Assembly (NCBI RefSeq): GCF_000971965.1
Contig: NZ_KQ040793.1
Coordinates: 1 to 64,000, forward strand
DNA from: Paenibacillus wulumuqiensis
GTDB taxonomy: Bacteria; Bacillota; Bacilli; Paenibacillales; Paenibacillaceae
Direction of reading: 5' to 3'
DNA length: 64,000 bases
Shown: in pieces, positions 9,544 to 19,462 of the stretch
How positions within the stretch are numbered: the first letter of the stretch is position 1
Layout: each line of letters opens with the position of its first letter
The notes under the pieces: generated by a model
Told to the model about the DNA's origin: nothing
The model's database searches: none
Seen by the model: only the letters and a program-made list of their open reading frames with translations
Program-made: the position numbers and the translations under genes

Positions 9544-9598
9544 ATTACCGAAACCTTGTTGGATCATCGTATCCAACCAATCAAAGGAGTGGACGATA

Positions 9599-10579
9599 AT
9601 GGAATATTCATATCTTGGCAAGTCAGGCTTGAAAGTCAGCCGGATCTGTTTGGGCACAATGAACTTCGGACCGGTTACCGACGAGAAAGAATCTTTCCGC
9701 ATTATGGACGCTGCTCTGGATGCAGGTCTCAACTTTTTTGATACTGCAAATGTATACGGATTCAAAGTAGGAGTTGGCGCTACCGAAGAAATTATCGGAC
9801 GCTGGTTCAAACAGGGCGGAGGGCGCCGGGAGAAAGTCGTACTGGCAACCAAAGTATATGGGAAAATGCATGATGAGACCGATGGTCCCAATGATGAAGG
9901 TGGACTGTCCGCCTATAAAATCCGCCGCCATCTGGAAGGCTCGCTTAAGCGCCTGCAGACGGATCATGTGGAATTGTACCAGATGCACCATGAAGATTCA
10001 CGAATCAGCTGGGATGAACTGTGGGGTGCTTTTGAAGTAGCGGTTCAGCAGGGCAAGATCGGTTATGTCGGCTCCAGCAACTTTGCCGCCTGGCATATTG
10101 CGATTGCCCAGAAGGAAGCGGAGAAGCGCCATTTCCTCGGTCTCGTCTCCGAACAGCATAAATACAGCCTGCTCTGCCGTGAGCCGGAACTGGAAGTACT
10201 GCCTGCTTCCAAAGAACTGGGACTGGGCGTTATTCCATGGAGCCCGCTGGATGGCGGACTGCTCGGACGCAATGCCCTCAAGAAAATCGAAGGTTCCCGC
10301 AGCGGCGGCAATGCCGAACGCGTAGAAAAGCATAAGCAGCAGCTGGAACAGTTCGCTTCTCTTTGTGAAGAACTGGGTGAGCCGCAGGATGTGGTCGCTC
10401 TGGCCTGGGTACTGGCGAATCCTTCGGTAACTGCACCGATTATCGGGCCTCGTACATCCGAGCAGTTTGAGAGTTCACTGCGTATACTGGATGTGAAGCT
10501 GGATGAATCCACCATGAAGCGTCTGGATGAGATTTTCCCCGGTCCTGGCGGCGCCGCTCCAAAGGCTTACGCCTGGTAA
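9599..10579 (+). CDS. Aldo/keto reductase
   Basis: This 326-residue NADPH-dependent oxidoreductase has a TIM-barrel fold. Family motifs are GTMNFGPV, the catalytic Asp/Tyr in NFFDTANVYG (about 45-54), the catalytic Lys in VVLATKVYG, and His in YQMHHED. The cofactor-binding GYVGSSNF and the C-terminal TAPIIGPRTSEQ follow. Such enzymes reduce sugar and lipid-derived aldehydes; the substrate is not evident. The ATG behind AAAGGAG was chosen over an upstream in-frame start, which would put coding sequence over the promoter. It is monocistronic and divergent from leuB. Confidence 0.92.
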   Translation: MEYSYLGKSGLKVSRICLGTMNFGPVTDEKESFRIMDAALDAGLNFFDTANVYGFKVGVGATEEIIGRWFKQGGGRREKVVLATKVYGKMHDETDGPNDEGGLSAYKIRRHLEGSLKRLQTDHVELYQMHHEDSRISWDELWGAFEVAVQQGKIGYVGSSNFAAWHIAIAQKEAEKRHFLGLVSEQHKYSLLCREPELEVLPASKELGLGVIPWSPLDGGLLGRNALKKIEGSRSGGNAERVEKHKQQLEQFASLCEELGEPQDVVALAWVLANPSVTAPIIGPRTSEQFESSLRILDVKLDESTMKRLDEIFPGPGGAAPKAYAW

Positions 10580-10612
10580 ATGCACGATACCAATACCGAA
10601 TATATGATCAGC

Positions 10613-10650
10613 AAAGCCCCTGCGGATGAATCACATCCACAGGGGCTTTT
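10613..10650. terminator. Bidirectional terminator between convergent genes
   Basis: AAAGCCCCTG(C)GGATG pairs with CATCCACAGGGGCTTT; T and A tracts flank it. It serves the aldo/keto reductase and probably the convergent 360-residue protein gene. Confidence 0.85.
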
Positions 10651-10709
10651 GCCTTGTATCCATATTTATGCTTTCTTTTGATTACCAGCAAATGATCGCT
10701 GCAAGCCGA

Positions 10710-11792
10710 TTACAGCGTCTCCACCAGAATGCCAAGCGGCGTCGAAGACGCACCGGCGATCATCAGGCTGAACGTGTATTTGCTGTTGCCGGGCGGTACG
10801 CTTGCTACATAGACCGGCGCTTTTTGCTTGTTGGTACGCATGAGCGGCACTCCATACACGGTATCATTGACACGCACCGCACCACCATAGCTTCCGCCGC
10901 GCGGGTTGAGCGAGATCTGAACGGTCCGCTTCTGAGTACCCGGGTTGTGCACCGGTACGGTGACATTGTAGATTGCGCCGAACTGTGCCCGGTTATCCAG
11001 CGACAGTTCCGGCAGCTCGCTGGCTGCAGCAGTGAACAGCTGATCCGCTGGCAGCGAGCCGTCTTTTTTCACTTTGGCAGCTGTGGGATAGATGACACGG
11101 CTGCTGCCAACCGTATAGGTTGGAGTGACTGCATTGGTCTCCGAGAACGTCCAGTTGCCGCGTGGATGTGCCTGTGGAGCCGGCGGCAGCGGAGCGTCTT
11201 TGATCAAAGTAAGGTCATAAGCGGTATCACGGGAAGCGGCTGTCCGTACGGTATACAGAATCTCTCCGCTGTCTGTACTTTTCACGGTAAAGTCGTACGT
11301 AAAACCGAGCAGCTTGCCTGGCGGAATAATAAATTCCTCAATCAATCCGGACTGCTGCTGCTTGATCAGTGCAGTGTTGGGTGTACGATCATCTGTCGTA
11401 TCTGCCAGAATTGCCCGGGAAATGCTGCCACCAATATCCGTGATCCAGTTGACTTCGTCACCACCGATACGATACTCGCGAGTGACATCTTCGATGCGAA
11501 GCGCGCCATGATTGGCCCGGTTCTCCACGGTAATCCCTACTTTGACCGGCGTTGTCAGCACATTATAATGCCATCCGAATACCCGGTGAGTGATTGTGCT
11601 ACTGCTGCTGCGCACCACGTCATGCCATAGTGTCCCCTGGCGTACCGGAAAAGTCGTCTCGCTCAGTGTCTCCGGGTTGTCGCTGACCATTAGTCGGCGT
11701 GTACCACCCCGGGTCGCCGAAGCGATATCATACTGTGCTACACCTGTCGTATCCACTGCTTCAATCGTCAAATCACGTCCACTGTCTCTCAT
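10710..11792 (-). CDS. Unrecognised beta-rich protein, 360 residues
   Basis: I do not recognise this protein. It has no signal peptide, lipobox or membrane segment. Its composition (Thr, Ser, Val and Gly rich, regular alternating hydrophobic pattern) suggests a beta-sandwich or beta-barrel protein. The segment VPVHNPGTQKRTVQISLNP near residues 270-290 resembles an immunoglobulin-like or sugar-binding beta domain, but this is only an impression. The ATG behind GGGAGGAA was chosen over one seven codons upstream. It lies in the gap between leuA and leuB, has a stem-loop just upstream of the ribosome binding site and a ten-copy hexamer repeat about 160 bases upstream. Confidence 0.65.
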   Translation of the reverse strand: MRDSGRDLTIEAVDTTGVAQYDIASATRGGTRRLMVSDNPETLSETTFPVRQGTLWHDVVRSSSSTITHRVFGWHYNVLTTPVKVGITVENRANHGALRIEDVTREYRIGGDEVNWITDIGGSISRAILADTTDDRTPNTALIKQQQSGLIEEFIIPPGKLLGFTYDFTVKSTDSGEILYTVRTAASRDTAYDLTLIKDAPLPPAPQAHPRGNWTFSETNAVTPTYTVGSSRVIYPTAAKVKKDGSLPADQLFTAAASELPELSLDNRAQFGAIYNVTVPVHNPGTQKRTVQISLNPRGGSYGGAVRVNDTVYGVPLMRTNKQKAPVYVASVPPGNSKYTFSLMIAGASSTPLGILVETL

Positions 11793-11818
11793 TAGTAATT
11801 CCTCCCTTATCAATGTGG

Positions 11819-11869
11819 CCCTTAAAGACTGACTAAGTACTTGATCGAACAGCCAGCTTTTTTTAAGGG
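11819..11869 (-). other. Stem-loop in the leader of the 360-residue protein gene
   Basis: Arms CCCTTAAA and TTTAAGGG pair across a 35-base loop, just upstream of the GGGAGGAA site. No T tract follows. It could shape translation initiation or be incidental. Confidence 0.4.
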
Positions 11870-11954
11870 TTCATCTATAAAGGTAAAAAATCAGGCATTT
11901 TCACAACTTCGATTTTCATTTAGTTCATATAAATAATTAGCTTGTGCTTGTGCT

Positions 11955-12014
11955 TCAACCTCAACCTCAACCTCAACCTCAACCTCAACCTCAACCTCAA
12001 CCTCAACCTCAACC
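11955..12014. repeat. Tandem hexamer repeat, (TCAACC) x 10
   Basis: Ten perfect head-to-tail copies of TCAACC (GGTTGA on the minus strand) are preceded by two copies of TTGTGC. The repeat lies between the leuA terminator and the 360-residue protein gene, about 160 bases from that gene's start codon. It is outside any plausible reading frame. Confidence 0.97.
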
Positions 12015-12023
12015 AAGTATCGC

Positions 12024-12096
12024 AAAAATCCCCTCAGAGAACCAGCAGCTGATTCCATAAACAGAATCATTTACCGCTGTTCCACCCTGAGGGGAT
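12024..12096 (-). terminator. Terminator of the ilv-leu operon (after leuA)
   Basis: ATCCCCTCAG (12028-12037) pairs with CTGAGGGGAT (12087-12096), with further inner pairing (GAATC/GATTC), followed by TTTTT in the minus direction. It is the only strong terminator between leuA and the next minus-strand gene. Confidence 0.85.
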
Positions 12097-12146
12097 CGCA
12101 TATATACTTCACTTATATTTTCATTCCAAATATTACAGATTCACTA

Positions 12147-13691
12147 TCAGATCATACTGATGTTATCACGTCTGCCATAGGTTTTGCGCTTCTCGACCAG
12201 ACGGTTCAGCGAATCCACATAGGCGCGGGCACTCGCTTCCAGAATATCCGTGCTAACGCCGCGTCCTTGGGCAGTGATGCCTTCCTGGGTTAATGCAACA
12301 TGCACTTCACCAAGTGCATCCTTGCCCTGGGTAACCGCTTTGATCGAGTAGTCCGCCAGTGTTACATCTTCCTGGGAGGCCTTATCGATCGCGTTGTAGA
12401 TCGAATCCACTGCACCATTGCCGCTGGACTCTTCGTGACGCACTTCGCCGTCGGCTGTCGTCAGGCGTACTTTGGCAACCGGTACCGATTCACTGTCAAA
12501 GGACACAAACAGGGAATCCAGCTGGAAGAATTCCGGCGCATCGGCCAGACGCTCTTCCAGCAGTGCAAACAGATCATCCTCGGTAATTTCTTTCTTTTTG
12601 TCCGCCAGGATTTTGAACTTGGCAAAAGCGGTATTAATCGCATCCTCATCCAGTTCGAAGCCCAGTTCGATCAGGTGCTCCCGGAACGCATGGCGGCCGG
12701 AATGCTTGCCCATAACCAGTTTGCTCTCTTTGAACCCGATCGTCTCCGGCGTCATGATCTCATACGTGGATTTCTCCTTGAGCATACCATCCTGGTGAAT
12801 TCCCGATTCATGCGCAAACGCATTTGCACCAACAATCGCCTTGTTGCCCGGCACAACCATACCGGTCAGCTTGCTGACGAGACGGCTCGTACGGGCAATC
12901 TCGGACAGGGTAAAGGACGTCTTCGCCTGGTAAAAGTCCTGTCTCGTTTCCAGAGCCAGAGCCACTTCTTCCAGCGCTGTATTACCGGCGCGTTCGCCGA
13001 TCCCGTTGATCGTACCTTCAATCTGATCCGCCCCGTTCAAGATCGCGGCCAGCGCATTGGCTGTCGCCATCCCCAGGTCATCATGACAGTGTGCGCTCAG
13101 CTGTACCTTTTCCACACCGGGTACATTTTCTTTGACATATTTGAAAATATTGCCGTATTCATAAGGAGACAGGTAACCGACTGTATCCGGCAGATTGACG
13201 ACGTAAGCGCCTTCTTCAATCGCCATTTTCGTCATCTCAGCGACAAACTCCAGCTCGGTGCGTCCGGCATCTTCGAGCGAGAACTCCACTTTATCAAAAT
13301 ATTTGCGCGCATAACGGATCGCCGAACGTGCCGTATCCTTGACCTGCTCTTTTTCCATGCGCAATTTATACTGGCGGTGAATCGGTGAAGTCGCCAGGAA
13401 CAGATGTAGGCACGGATCTTGCGCCCCCTTCAGCGCCTCGCGTACCGCATCGATATCTTGCTCTCTGGAACGCGACAGTCCAATAACACTCGCATTCTTC
13501 ACTGCACGTGCCACAGCATTAACCGCTGCCAAGTCTCCAGGCGATGCCGCAGGAAAACCGGCTTCAATACGATCGACACCCAAACGCTCAAGCTGATGAG
13601 CAATCTCCACTTTCTCACGAGTATTCAAATTAACCCCTGGCGATTGTTCCCCATCTCTCAGCGTAGTATCAAAAATATAAACTTTACGCAT
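12147..13691 (-). CDS. leuA: 2-isopropylmalate synthase
   Basis: This 514-residue enzyme condenses 2-oxoisovalerate with acetyl-CoA in the first leucine-specific step. The catalytic barrel shows [13 protein letters not shown] at residues 7-19, the metal-binding HCHDDLG (about 202), [12 protein letters not shown] and [11 protein letters not shown]. The C-terminal third is the regulatory LeuA dimer domain that normally binds leucine. The length fits the bacterial type. It is the last gene of the ilvB-ilvN-ilvC-leuA unit, separated from ilvC by about 335 bases that hold a large palindromic element. The ATG follows an AAGGAGG site. Confidence 0.97.
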   Translation of the reverse strand: MRKVYIFDTTLRDGEQSPGVNLNTREKVEIAHQLERLGVDRIEAGFPAASPGDLAAVNAVARAVKNASVIGLSRSREQDIDAVREALKGAQDPCLHLFLATSPIHRQYKLRMEKEQVKDTARSAIRYARKYFDKVEFSLEDAGRTELEFVAEMTKMAIEEGAYVVNLPDTVGYLSPYEYGNIFKYVKENVPGVEKVQLSAHCHDDLGMATANALAAILNGADQIEGTINGIGERAGNTALEEVALALETRQDFYQAKTSFTLSEIARTSRLVSKLTGMVVPGNKAIVGANAFAHESGIHQDGMLKEKSTYEIMTPETIGFKESKLVMGKHSGRHAFREHLIELGFELDEDAINTAFAKFKILADKKKEITEDDLFALLEERLADAPEFFQLDSLFVSFDSESVPVAKVRLTTADGEVRHEESSGNGAVDSIYNAIDKASQEDVTLADYSIKAVTQGKDALGEVHVALTQEGITAQGRGVSTDILEASARAYVDSLNRLVEKRKTYGRRDNISMI

Positions 13692-13849
13692 TATCGCACC
13701 TCCTTGTTTTTATAGGTAAAAAAATAATTCTATATTCCCCAAGTAATGAATATACCTTACTTACCTCCCAACTGCCTTCCTCTCTACTTCCCTACCCTAA
13801 CCTTAAAAAACAAGATTTTAAATTGATTTGCGGCAGGCAGGTTGGATAC

Positions 13850-13990
13850 GTGCCAGCGGAGGGAAAAGAATGGTTCGAAAGAAGCGAAGCGTTCGCCTTT
13901 AAGATCTGATTTTGACTGCTGAAGCAGTCGTTCAAAAAATCAGATCTTAACAGCGATCGACCGAACAATCTTTTCCCGGAGCGCCCGTAT
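13850..13990. repeat. Large imperfect palindromic element between ilvC and leuA
   Basis: A 140-base inverted repeat is visible. Outer arms share GGGAAAAGA-T-GTTCG; the inner arms AAGATCTGATTTT and AAAATCAGATCTT are perfect (13901-13948) and contain a further GACTGCTGAAGCAGTC hairpin. The only ORF across it looks non-coding. It resembles an interspersed palindromic repeat or a strong RNA processing or stability structure. Confidence 0.8.
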
Positions 13991-14026
13991 CTCAACCCGA
14001 CCTCCCCCAACTCAAACTTTCAAATC

Positions 14027-15243
<1,217 letters not shown>

Positions 15244-15265
15244 GTCAGCGGGCATGACTATGTTT

Positions 15266-15760
15266 TTATACGTTACCGCGTATCATCGCTGTCGCGCCTG
15301 TGCGGGAAAGTTCGCGGATGCCGTAAGGCTTGAGCAGTTCCACCATGGCATCAATTTTCTCGGTATCGCCAACGACCTGTACGATGAGACTGCTGGGTCC
15401 AATATCGACAACCGCAGCGCGGAATGTCTCGATAACACCCATAATTTCGGGACGCTCTGCCGGCTCTGCCTTGACTTTGATCAGCGCCAGTTCACGTGCA
15501 ACCATCGGACGGGAACTAAGGTCAATTACCTTGATGACGTCGATGATTTTGTAAAGCTGCTTTTCGACCTGCTCCAGCGTGTTCTCGTCCCCGGTTGTTA
15601 CAATGACCATCCGGGACAATCCTGCTTCTTCCGATTGACCGACGGTAATGCTCTCGATATTGAATCCGCGGCGGCCAAAGAGTCCGGAGACTCTTTGCAG
15701 CACGCCGGGCTGGTCATTCACTAATACGGCGATGGTATGTTTCAGCGTTGTCGGTATCAT
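15266..15760 (-). CDS. ilvN: Acetolactate synthase regulatory subunit
   Basis: This 164-residue small subunit has an N-terminal ACT domain (HTIAVLVNDQPGVLQRVSGL, residues about 8-27) with the RRGFNIESI motif that binds valine for feedback inhibition, and a C-terminal domain that activates the catalytic subunit. Its ATG overlaps the ilvB TGA as ATGA, so the two are translationally coupled, fitting their 1:1 complex. It is also called ilvH in Bacillus. Length and domain order are typical. Confidence 0.96.
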   Translation of the reverse strand: MIPTTLKHTIAVLVNDQPGVLQRVSGLFGRRGFNIESITVGQSEEAGLSRMVIVTTGDENTLEQVEKQLYKIIDVIKVIDLSSRPMVARELALIKVKAEPAERPEIMGVIETFRAAVVDIGPSSLIVQVVGDTEKIDAMVELLKPYGIRELSRTGATAMIRGNV

Positions 15761-17505
15761 TCTTTATCCCCCATTAACATTTGATCAATGGTAGCTCCCT
15801 GCGGAACCATCGGATACACATTTTCATGCTTGTTGACTACGAATTCCACCAAGACAGGACCCGGTGTATCCATCGCTTCCTGCCATGCGGCGGCCGCTTC
15901 TTCCTTATTCGTCGCCCGCAGTCCCTTGACTCCATAAGCTTCAGCCAGTTTGACAAAGTCCGGACTGCCGGAGAGGTCGATATGACTGTAACGGTTATCG
16001 TAGATCAGTTCCTGCCACTGTCTGACCATGCCAAGCACCTGATTGTTCATAACGACAACTTTGACCGGGATGTTATTAATGGCGCAGATCGCCAGTTCCT
16101 GTGCACACATCTGCATACCACCATCTCCGTTGATGGAAATAACGAGTCGGTCCGGGTTGGCCATCTGGGCACCAATTGCCGATGGGAATCCAAAGCCCAT
16201 TGTACCGAGTCCACCCGAGGTCACCCAGGAGCGCGGCTTGTTAAACCGGTAATACTGGGCTGCCCACATCTGATGCTGCCCCACGTCTGTCGTTACAATC
16301 GCTTCTCCGCGAGTTGTATCATTGAGCATTTCCACAACCCACTGCGGTTTGAGCACTTCGTCGGAATCGTCATAACGGAAAGGCTTCTCCTTTTTCCAGC
16401 CGGCGATCAGGGTGCGCCATTCATCGGCATAGCTGGAATGACCGGCTTCGATATTGAGCATCTCCAGTACGGTCTTCACATCGCCGACGATCGGAATGTC
16501 TGTCTTGACGTTTTTGCCGATTTCAGCCGGGTCGATATCGATATGGGCGATCCGGGCATGCGGGGCAAATCCGTCCAGCTTGCCGGTTACCCGGTCATCG
16601 AACCGTGCTCCGATGCTGATCAGCAGATCGGACTGCTGAATCGCATTGTTGGCTGCATAGGTACCATGCATTCCCGGCATCCCGATCCACAGATCGTGCC
16701 CGCTTGGGAAACCGCCCAGTCCGAGCAGTGTCGTCGTAATCGGAATACCTGTCGTCTCAACGAACTTTAGCAGTTCTTCATGTCCACCGGAGTAGACTAC
16801 ACCGCCGCCTGCCAGAATCAGCGGACGCTTGGCTTCGGCAATCGCCTGATGCAATTTGTCCAGCTGCAGCTTGTTCGGCATCACTCTCGGGTTGTACCCG
16901 CGCATCATCACCGGTTCGGTATGTGGTTTGAATAACGATTTGGCTGCCGATACATCTTTTGGAATATCGATCAGCACCGGGCCTTTGCGTCCTGTATTGG
17001 CAATGTGAAACGCCTCATGAATAATTCTCGGCAGATCTTCCACATCACGAACGAGGTAACTGTGTTTGGTGATTGGCATTGTAATCCCGGTAATGTCCGC
17101 TTCCTGAAAAGCATCGGTTCCGATCAGCGTTGTCGCCACATTACCTGTAATTACAACGAGGGGTACGGAATCCATATAAGCTGTCGCGATTCCGGTGACC
17201 AGGTTGGTTGCCCCCGGACCGGATGTTGCGATACAGACGCCGACTTTGCCGCTGGCACGGGCATAACCATCAGCTGCGTGAATCGCTCCCTGCTCGTGCC
17301 TTGTTAACAAATGCTTGAAATCATCGAATCCGTGCATAGCATCGTAAATGTACAACACCGCTCCACCCGGATATCCGAATACACATTCCACACCTTCCAG
17401 CAGCAGACTGCGCAGCAGCATTTCCGAACCTGTAATGACTTCAGGTTTCATCCATTTCTCTCGTAATTCATCTGTCGATTGCACATTGGGTATTTGCGCG
17501 CTCAT
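15757..17505 (-). CDS. ilvB: Acetolactate synthase catalytic subunit
   Basis: This 582-residue thiamine-diphosphate enzyme makes acetolactate from two pyruvates, or acetohydroxybutyrate from pyruvate and 2-oxobutyrate. The catalytic Glu lies in RHEQGAIHAADGYARA. SGPGATNLVTG, the FAD-site region, and the thiamine-diphosphate motif GDGGMQMCAQEL are visible. The ATG preceded by GGGAGGAGG was chosen; the longer frame would start with TTG six codons upstream inside that site. It is the first gene after the T-box leader and overlaps ilvN by four bases. Confidence 0.97.
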   Translation of the reverse strand: MSAQIPNVQSTDELREKWMKPEVITGSEMLLRSLLLEGVECVFGYPGGAVLYIYDAMHGFDDFKHLLTRHEQGAIHAADGYARASGKVGVCIATSGPGATNLVTGIATAYMDSVPLVVITGNVATTLIGTDAFQEADITGITMPITKHSYLVRDVEDLPRIIHEAFHIANTGRKGPVLIDIPKDVSAAKSLFKPHTEPVMMRGYNPRVMPNKLQLDKLHQAIAEAKRPLILAGGGVVYSGGHEELLKFVETTGIPITTTLLGLGGFPSGHDLWIGMPGMHGTYAANNAIQQSDLLISIGARFDDRVTGKLDGFAPHARIAHIDIDPAEIGKNVKTDIPIVGDVKTVLEMLNIEAGHSSYADEWRTLIAGWKKEKPFRYDDSDEVLKPQWVVEMLNDTTRGEAIVTTDVGQHQMWAAQYYRFNKPRSWVTSGGLGTMGFGFPSAIGAQMANPDRLVISINGDGGMQMCAQELAICAINNIPVKVVVMNNQVLGMVRQWQELIYDNRYSHIDLSGSPDFVKLAEAYGVKGLRATNKEEAAAAWQEAMDTPGPVLVEFVVNKHENVYPMVPQGATIDQMLMGDKE

Positions 17506-17628
17506 CAGTATTCCTCCTCCCAAAATTTACATCAATCTCACACAAACAGCATATACAAAGCCGCTGCATCCCAATCCGGATGCATTCTGATTACGTATCA
17601 GGCTGGCAGCTGAGACGAACAAGGTATC

Positions 17629-17998
17629 AAAAAAAGCCTTTCGTCGCCTCACACAGAAAAGTGTTCTGTAGAGGGACGAAAGGCTATCGCTTCCGTGGTA
17701 CCACCCATATTCGTGTACAGCCTCACGGCAATGTACACCTCGCCAGGTAATGTGCTTGTGCATCTTACCTGTAGTCTGTAACGTAGACTGTACGATTTTC
17801 CCTAATAATCATCAGAATCGATGCCTTTCAGGAAAATGGCTCCAAGGTGAGCTCGTATCTAAGGGTTTTTGATGAAGCTTGCAGCGAATGCTTCACTCTC
17901 TGGACAAAATAGCCCCTAAAACTTCGTCCTCTTCATAGCCGATAATTGGTATTCTCATCCGGACCGTAACAACTAGGTTGTTGTGTCGGCCGCTAATT
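17629..17998 (-). promoter_or_regulatory. T-box riboswitch leader, leucine-type, for ilvB-ilvN-ilvC-leuA
   Basis: The leader carries the conserved T-box GGTGGTACCACG (17694-17705 on the plus strand as CGTGGTACCACC) followed by a strong terminator (arms GATAGCCTTTCGTC and GACGAAAGGCT, then seven T, 17629-17686). Upstream Stem I features are visible, with a CTC codon followed by A (17849-17851) as the best specifier candidate, which reads leucine. Uncharged tRNA-Leu would stabilise the antiterminator and switch the operon on. The T-box is certain; the specifier assignment is an inference from position and from family precedent in ilv-leu operons. Confidence 0.93.
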
Positions 17999-18005
17999 TA
18001 GGAAT

Positions 18006-18034
18006 ATTATATGACTCATTCCAGACAGAGTCAA
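18006..18034 (-). promoter_or_regulatory. Sigma-A promoter of the ilv-leu operon
   Basis: TTGACT (18029-18034) and TATAAT (18006-18011) are spaced by 17 bases, immediately before the T-box leader. A dyad GACTC-N10-GAGTC lies across the -35 box and spacer. Confidence 0.88.
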
Positions 18035-18360
18035 CACTAATTTTTTTGTCTTTTTGAACAATCGTTTTGACATTCTCAAACTGCTATATTTATCCAATGG
18101 TCGAAAAAACCTTTTGTATCAAGGGATTATACTATGTTATTTTAATCCATCGTTTACATAACCATTTTCCCATTTGTGCTCGGTGCACAATCATTCGCTA
18201 TAATTCTGTATGGCATTTTGTATATAATTCACACATGCTTTAATTTTAAAATTAACATTTTATAATCCTTTTTACAAAAGAATACTGCTTTGCAGATGAT
18301 TCCTCACTACCTGTTTTTATGTTTACTCAGGAAAATTCATGCTGCTTCGCCCTGCAAATT

Positions 18361-18416
18361 TTATATACAAAAAAGCCGGAATCCGATACATCGAATTCCG
18401 GCTTTTTTGTATATAA
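18361..18416. terminator. Bidirectional terminator of the nup operon
   Basis: A perfect 22-bp inverted repeat (18361-18382 with 18395-18416) has core AAGCCGGAAT and flanking A6/T6 tracts. It lies about 85 bases after the nupQ stop. The 340 bases between it and the ilv promoter are AT-rich with no ORF. Confidence 0.9.
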
Positions 18417-18467
18417 GAGCCAGTATGCAGCATGTACTGTCTGACAGACGGCATACCGGGCTCTTTT

Positions 18468-18501
18468 AGACAGACAGGATCGTACAATTCACTGTCTGTC
18501 T
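18468..18501 (-). other. Stem-loop overlapping the nupQ stop codon
   Basis: AGACAGACAG (18468-18477) pairs perfectly with CTGTCTGTCT (18492-18501) around a 14-base loop; the arm overlaps the nupQ TAG. No T tract follows, so it is more likely a 3'-end stability structure than a terminator. Confidence 0.5.
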
Positions 18502-19462
18502 ATCGCTTGCTTGGATCGTACGGCTGCCCCAATGCTGAAGGTGCGCTGGAGCGTCCCACAGCTGCAACCAGTACGATAATGGTCAGTACATAAGGAAGCA
18601 TGTAGATGACTTCAGGCGGAATGCTCTGTGTCCAGGCAAACAGCTGTACATAGTTACGCACGGCTTGTGCCAGACCGAAGAACACGGCTGCACCAAAAGC
18701 ACCAATTGGATTCCATTTACCAAAGATCATCGCTGCGATCGCGATATAACCCTGGCCGGAGATCGTATTATGCGAGAAGGTACCGGTAGTGGTCAGCGTA
18801 ATGGTCGCGCCGCCAATTCCTGCCAGTGCACCACTCAGCATAACGCCGATATAACGCATCCGGTTTACTTTGATACCTACCGTATCGGCTGCACTCGGAT
18901 GTTCCCCGACGGAACGTAGGCGCAGACCAAACGGCGTTTTGTACAATACATAGAAAGATACAAAAACAAGGATAATCGCCAGATACGTGGTTGGATATGC
19001 ATTGAAGATCGCATCACCCAGCAGCGGAATCTCGCTCAGATAAGGAATAGCGATACGGCTGTAACCGGCGATCAGTTCCGTCTCACCCGCACCCTCAAAC
19101 AGCAGTTTAACCATATAAAGCGTACTTCCTGCTGCCAGGAAGTTGATTACAATACCGCTGATGACCTGATCGGCTTTGAAAGTAATCGAAGCCAGTGCAT
19201 GAATGAGCGATACAATCGTTCCCATTACAATCGCAGCCAGCAGGCCCATCGTTGCCGCCGAGAATGCATCCATGCCCGCATCCTGTGCATAGTGACCTAC
19301 AACACCGGCTGCAAAAGCGCCAAAGACCATCAGACCTTCCAGTCCCAGGTTCGTCACACCGGATTTTTCCGAGAAAATGCCGCCAAGGGAAGTGAATATC
19401 AGAGCTGTAGCAAATACAAGCGTCGTATTAATGAGCTGCCCGATAATTGTTAATACGTCCAT
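18500..19462 (-). CDS. nupQ: Nucleoside ABC transporter permease (NupQ-like)
   Basis: This 320-residue membrane protein has about eight to ten hydrophobic segments. It carries the BPD_transp_2 signatures GGIFSEKSGVTNLGLEGLM near residue 26-44 and SGALAGIGGA near 210, and ends with PSALGQPYDPSKR. It pairs with the NupP-like permease encoded directly upstream to form the membrane channel. The start codon abuts the stop of nupP, so coupling is likely. Assignment to nucleosides rests on similarity to B. subtilis nupNOPQ (yufNOPQ) and on the gene order. Confidence 0.88.
   Translation of the reverse strand: MDVLTIIGQLINTTLVFATALIFTSLGGIFSEKSGVTNLGLEGLMVFGAFAAGVVGHYAQDAGMDAFSAATMGLLAAIVMGTIVSLIHALASITFKADQVISGIVINFLAAGSTLYMVKLLFEGAGETELIAGYSRIAIPYLSEIPLLGDAIFNAYPTTYLAIILVFVSFYVLYKTPFGLRLRSVGEHPSAADTVGIKVNRMRYIGVMLSGALAGIGGATITLTTTGTFSHNTISGQGYIAIAAMIFGKWNPIGAFGAAVFFGLAQAVRNYVQLFAWTQSIPPEVIYMLPYVLTIIVLVAAVGRSSAPSALGQPYDPSKR

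Noticed and set aside
11955-12014. CRISPR array
   Set aside because: The repeat unit is six bases with no spacers; it is a simple tandem repeat.
13792-14010. A 72-codon ORF between ilvC and leuA
   Set aside because: It lies entirely inside the palindromic element and lacks a ribosome binding site and coding character.
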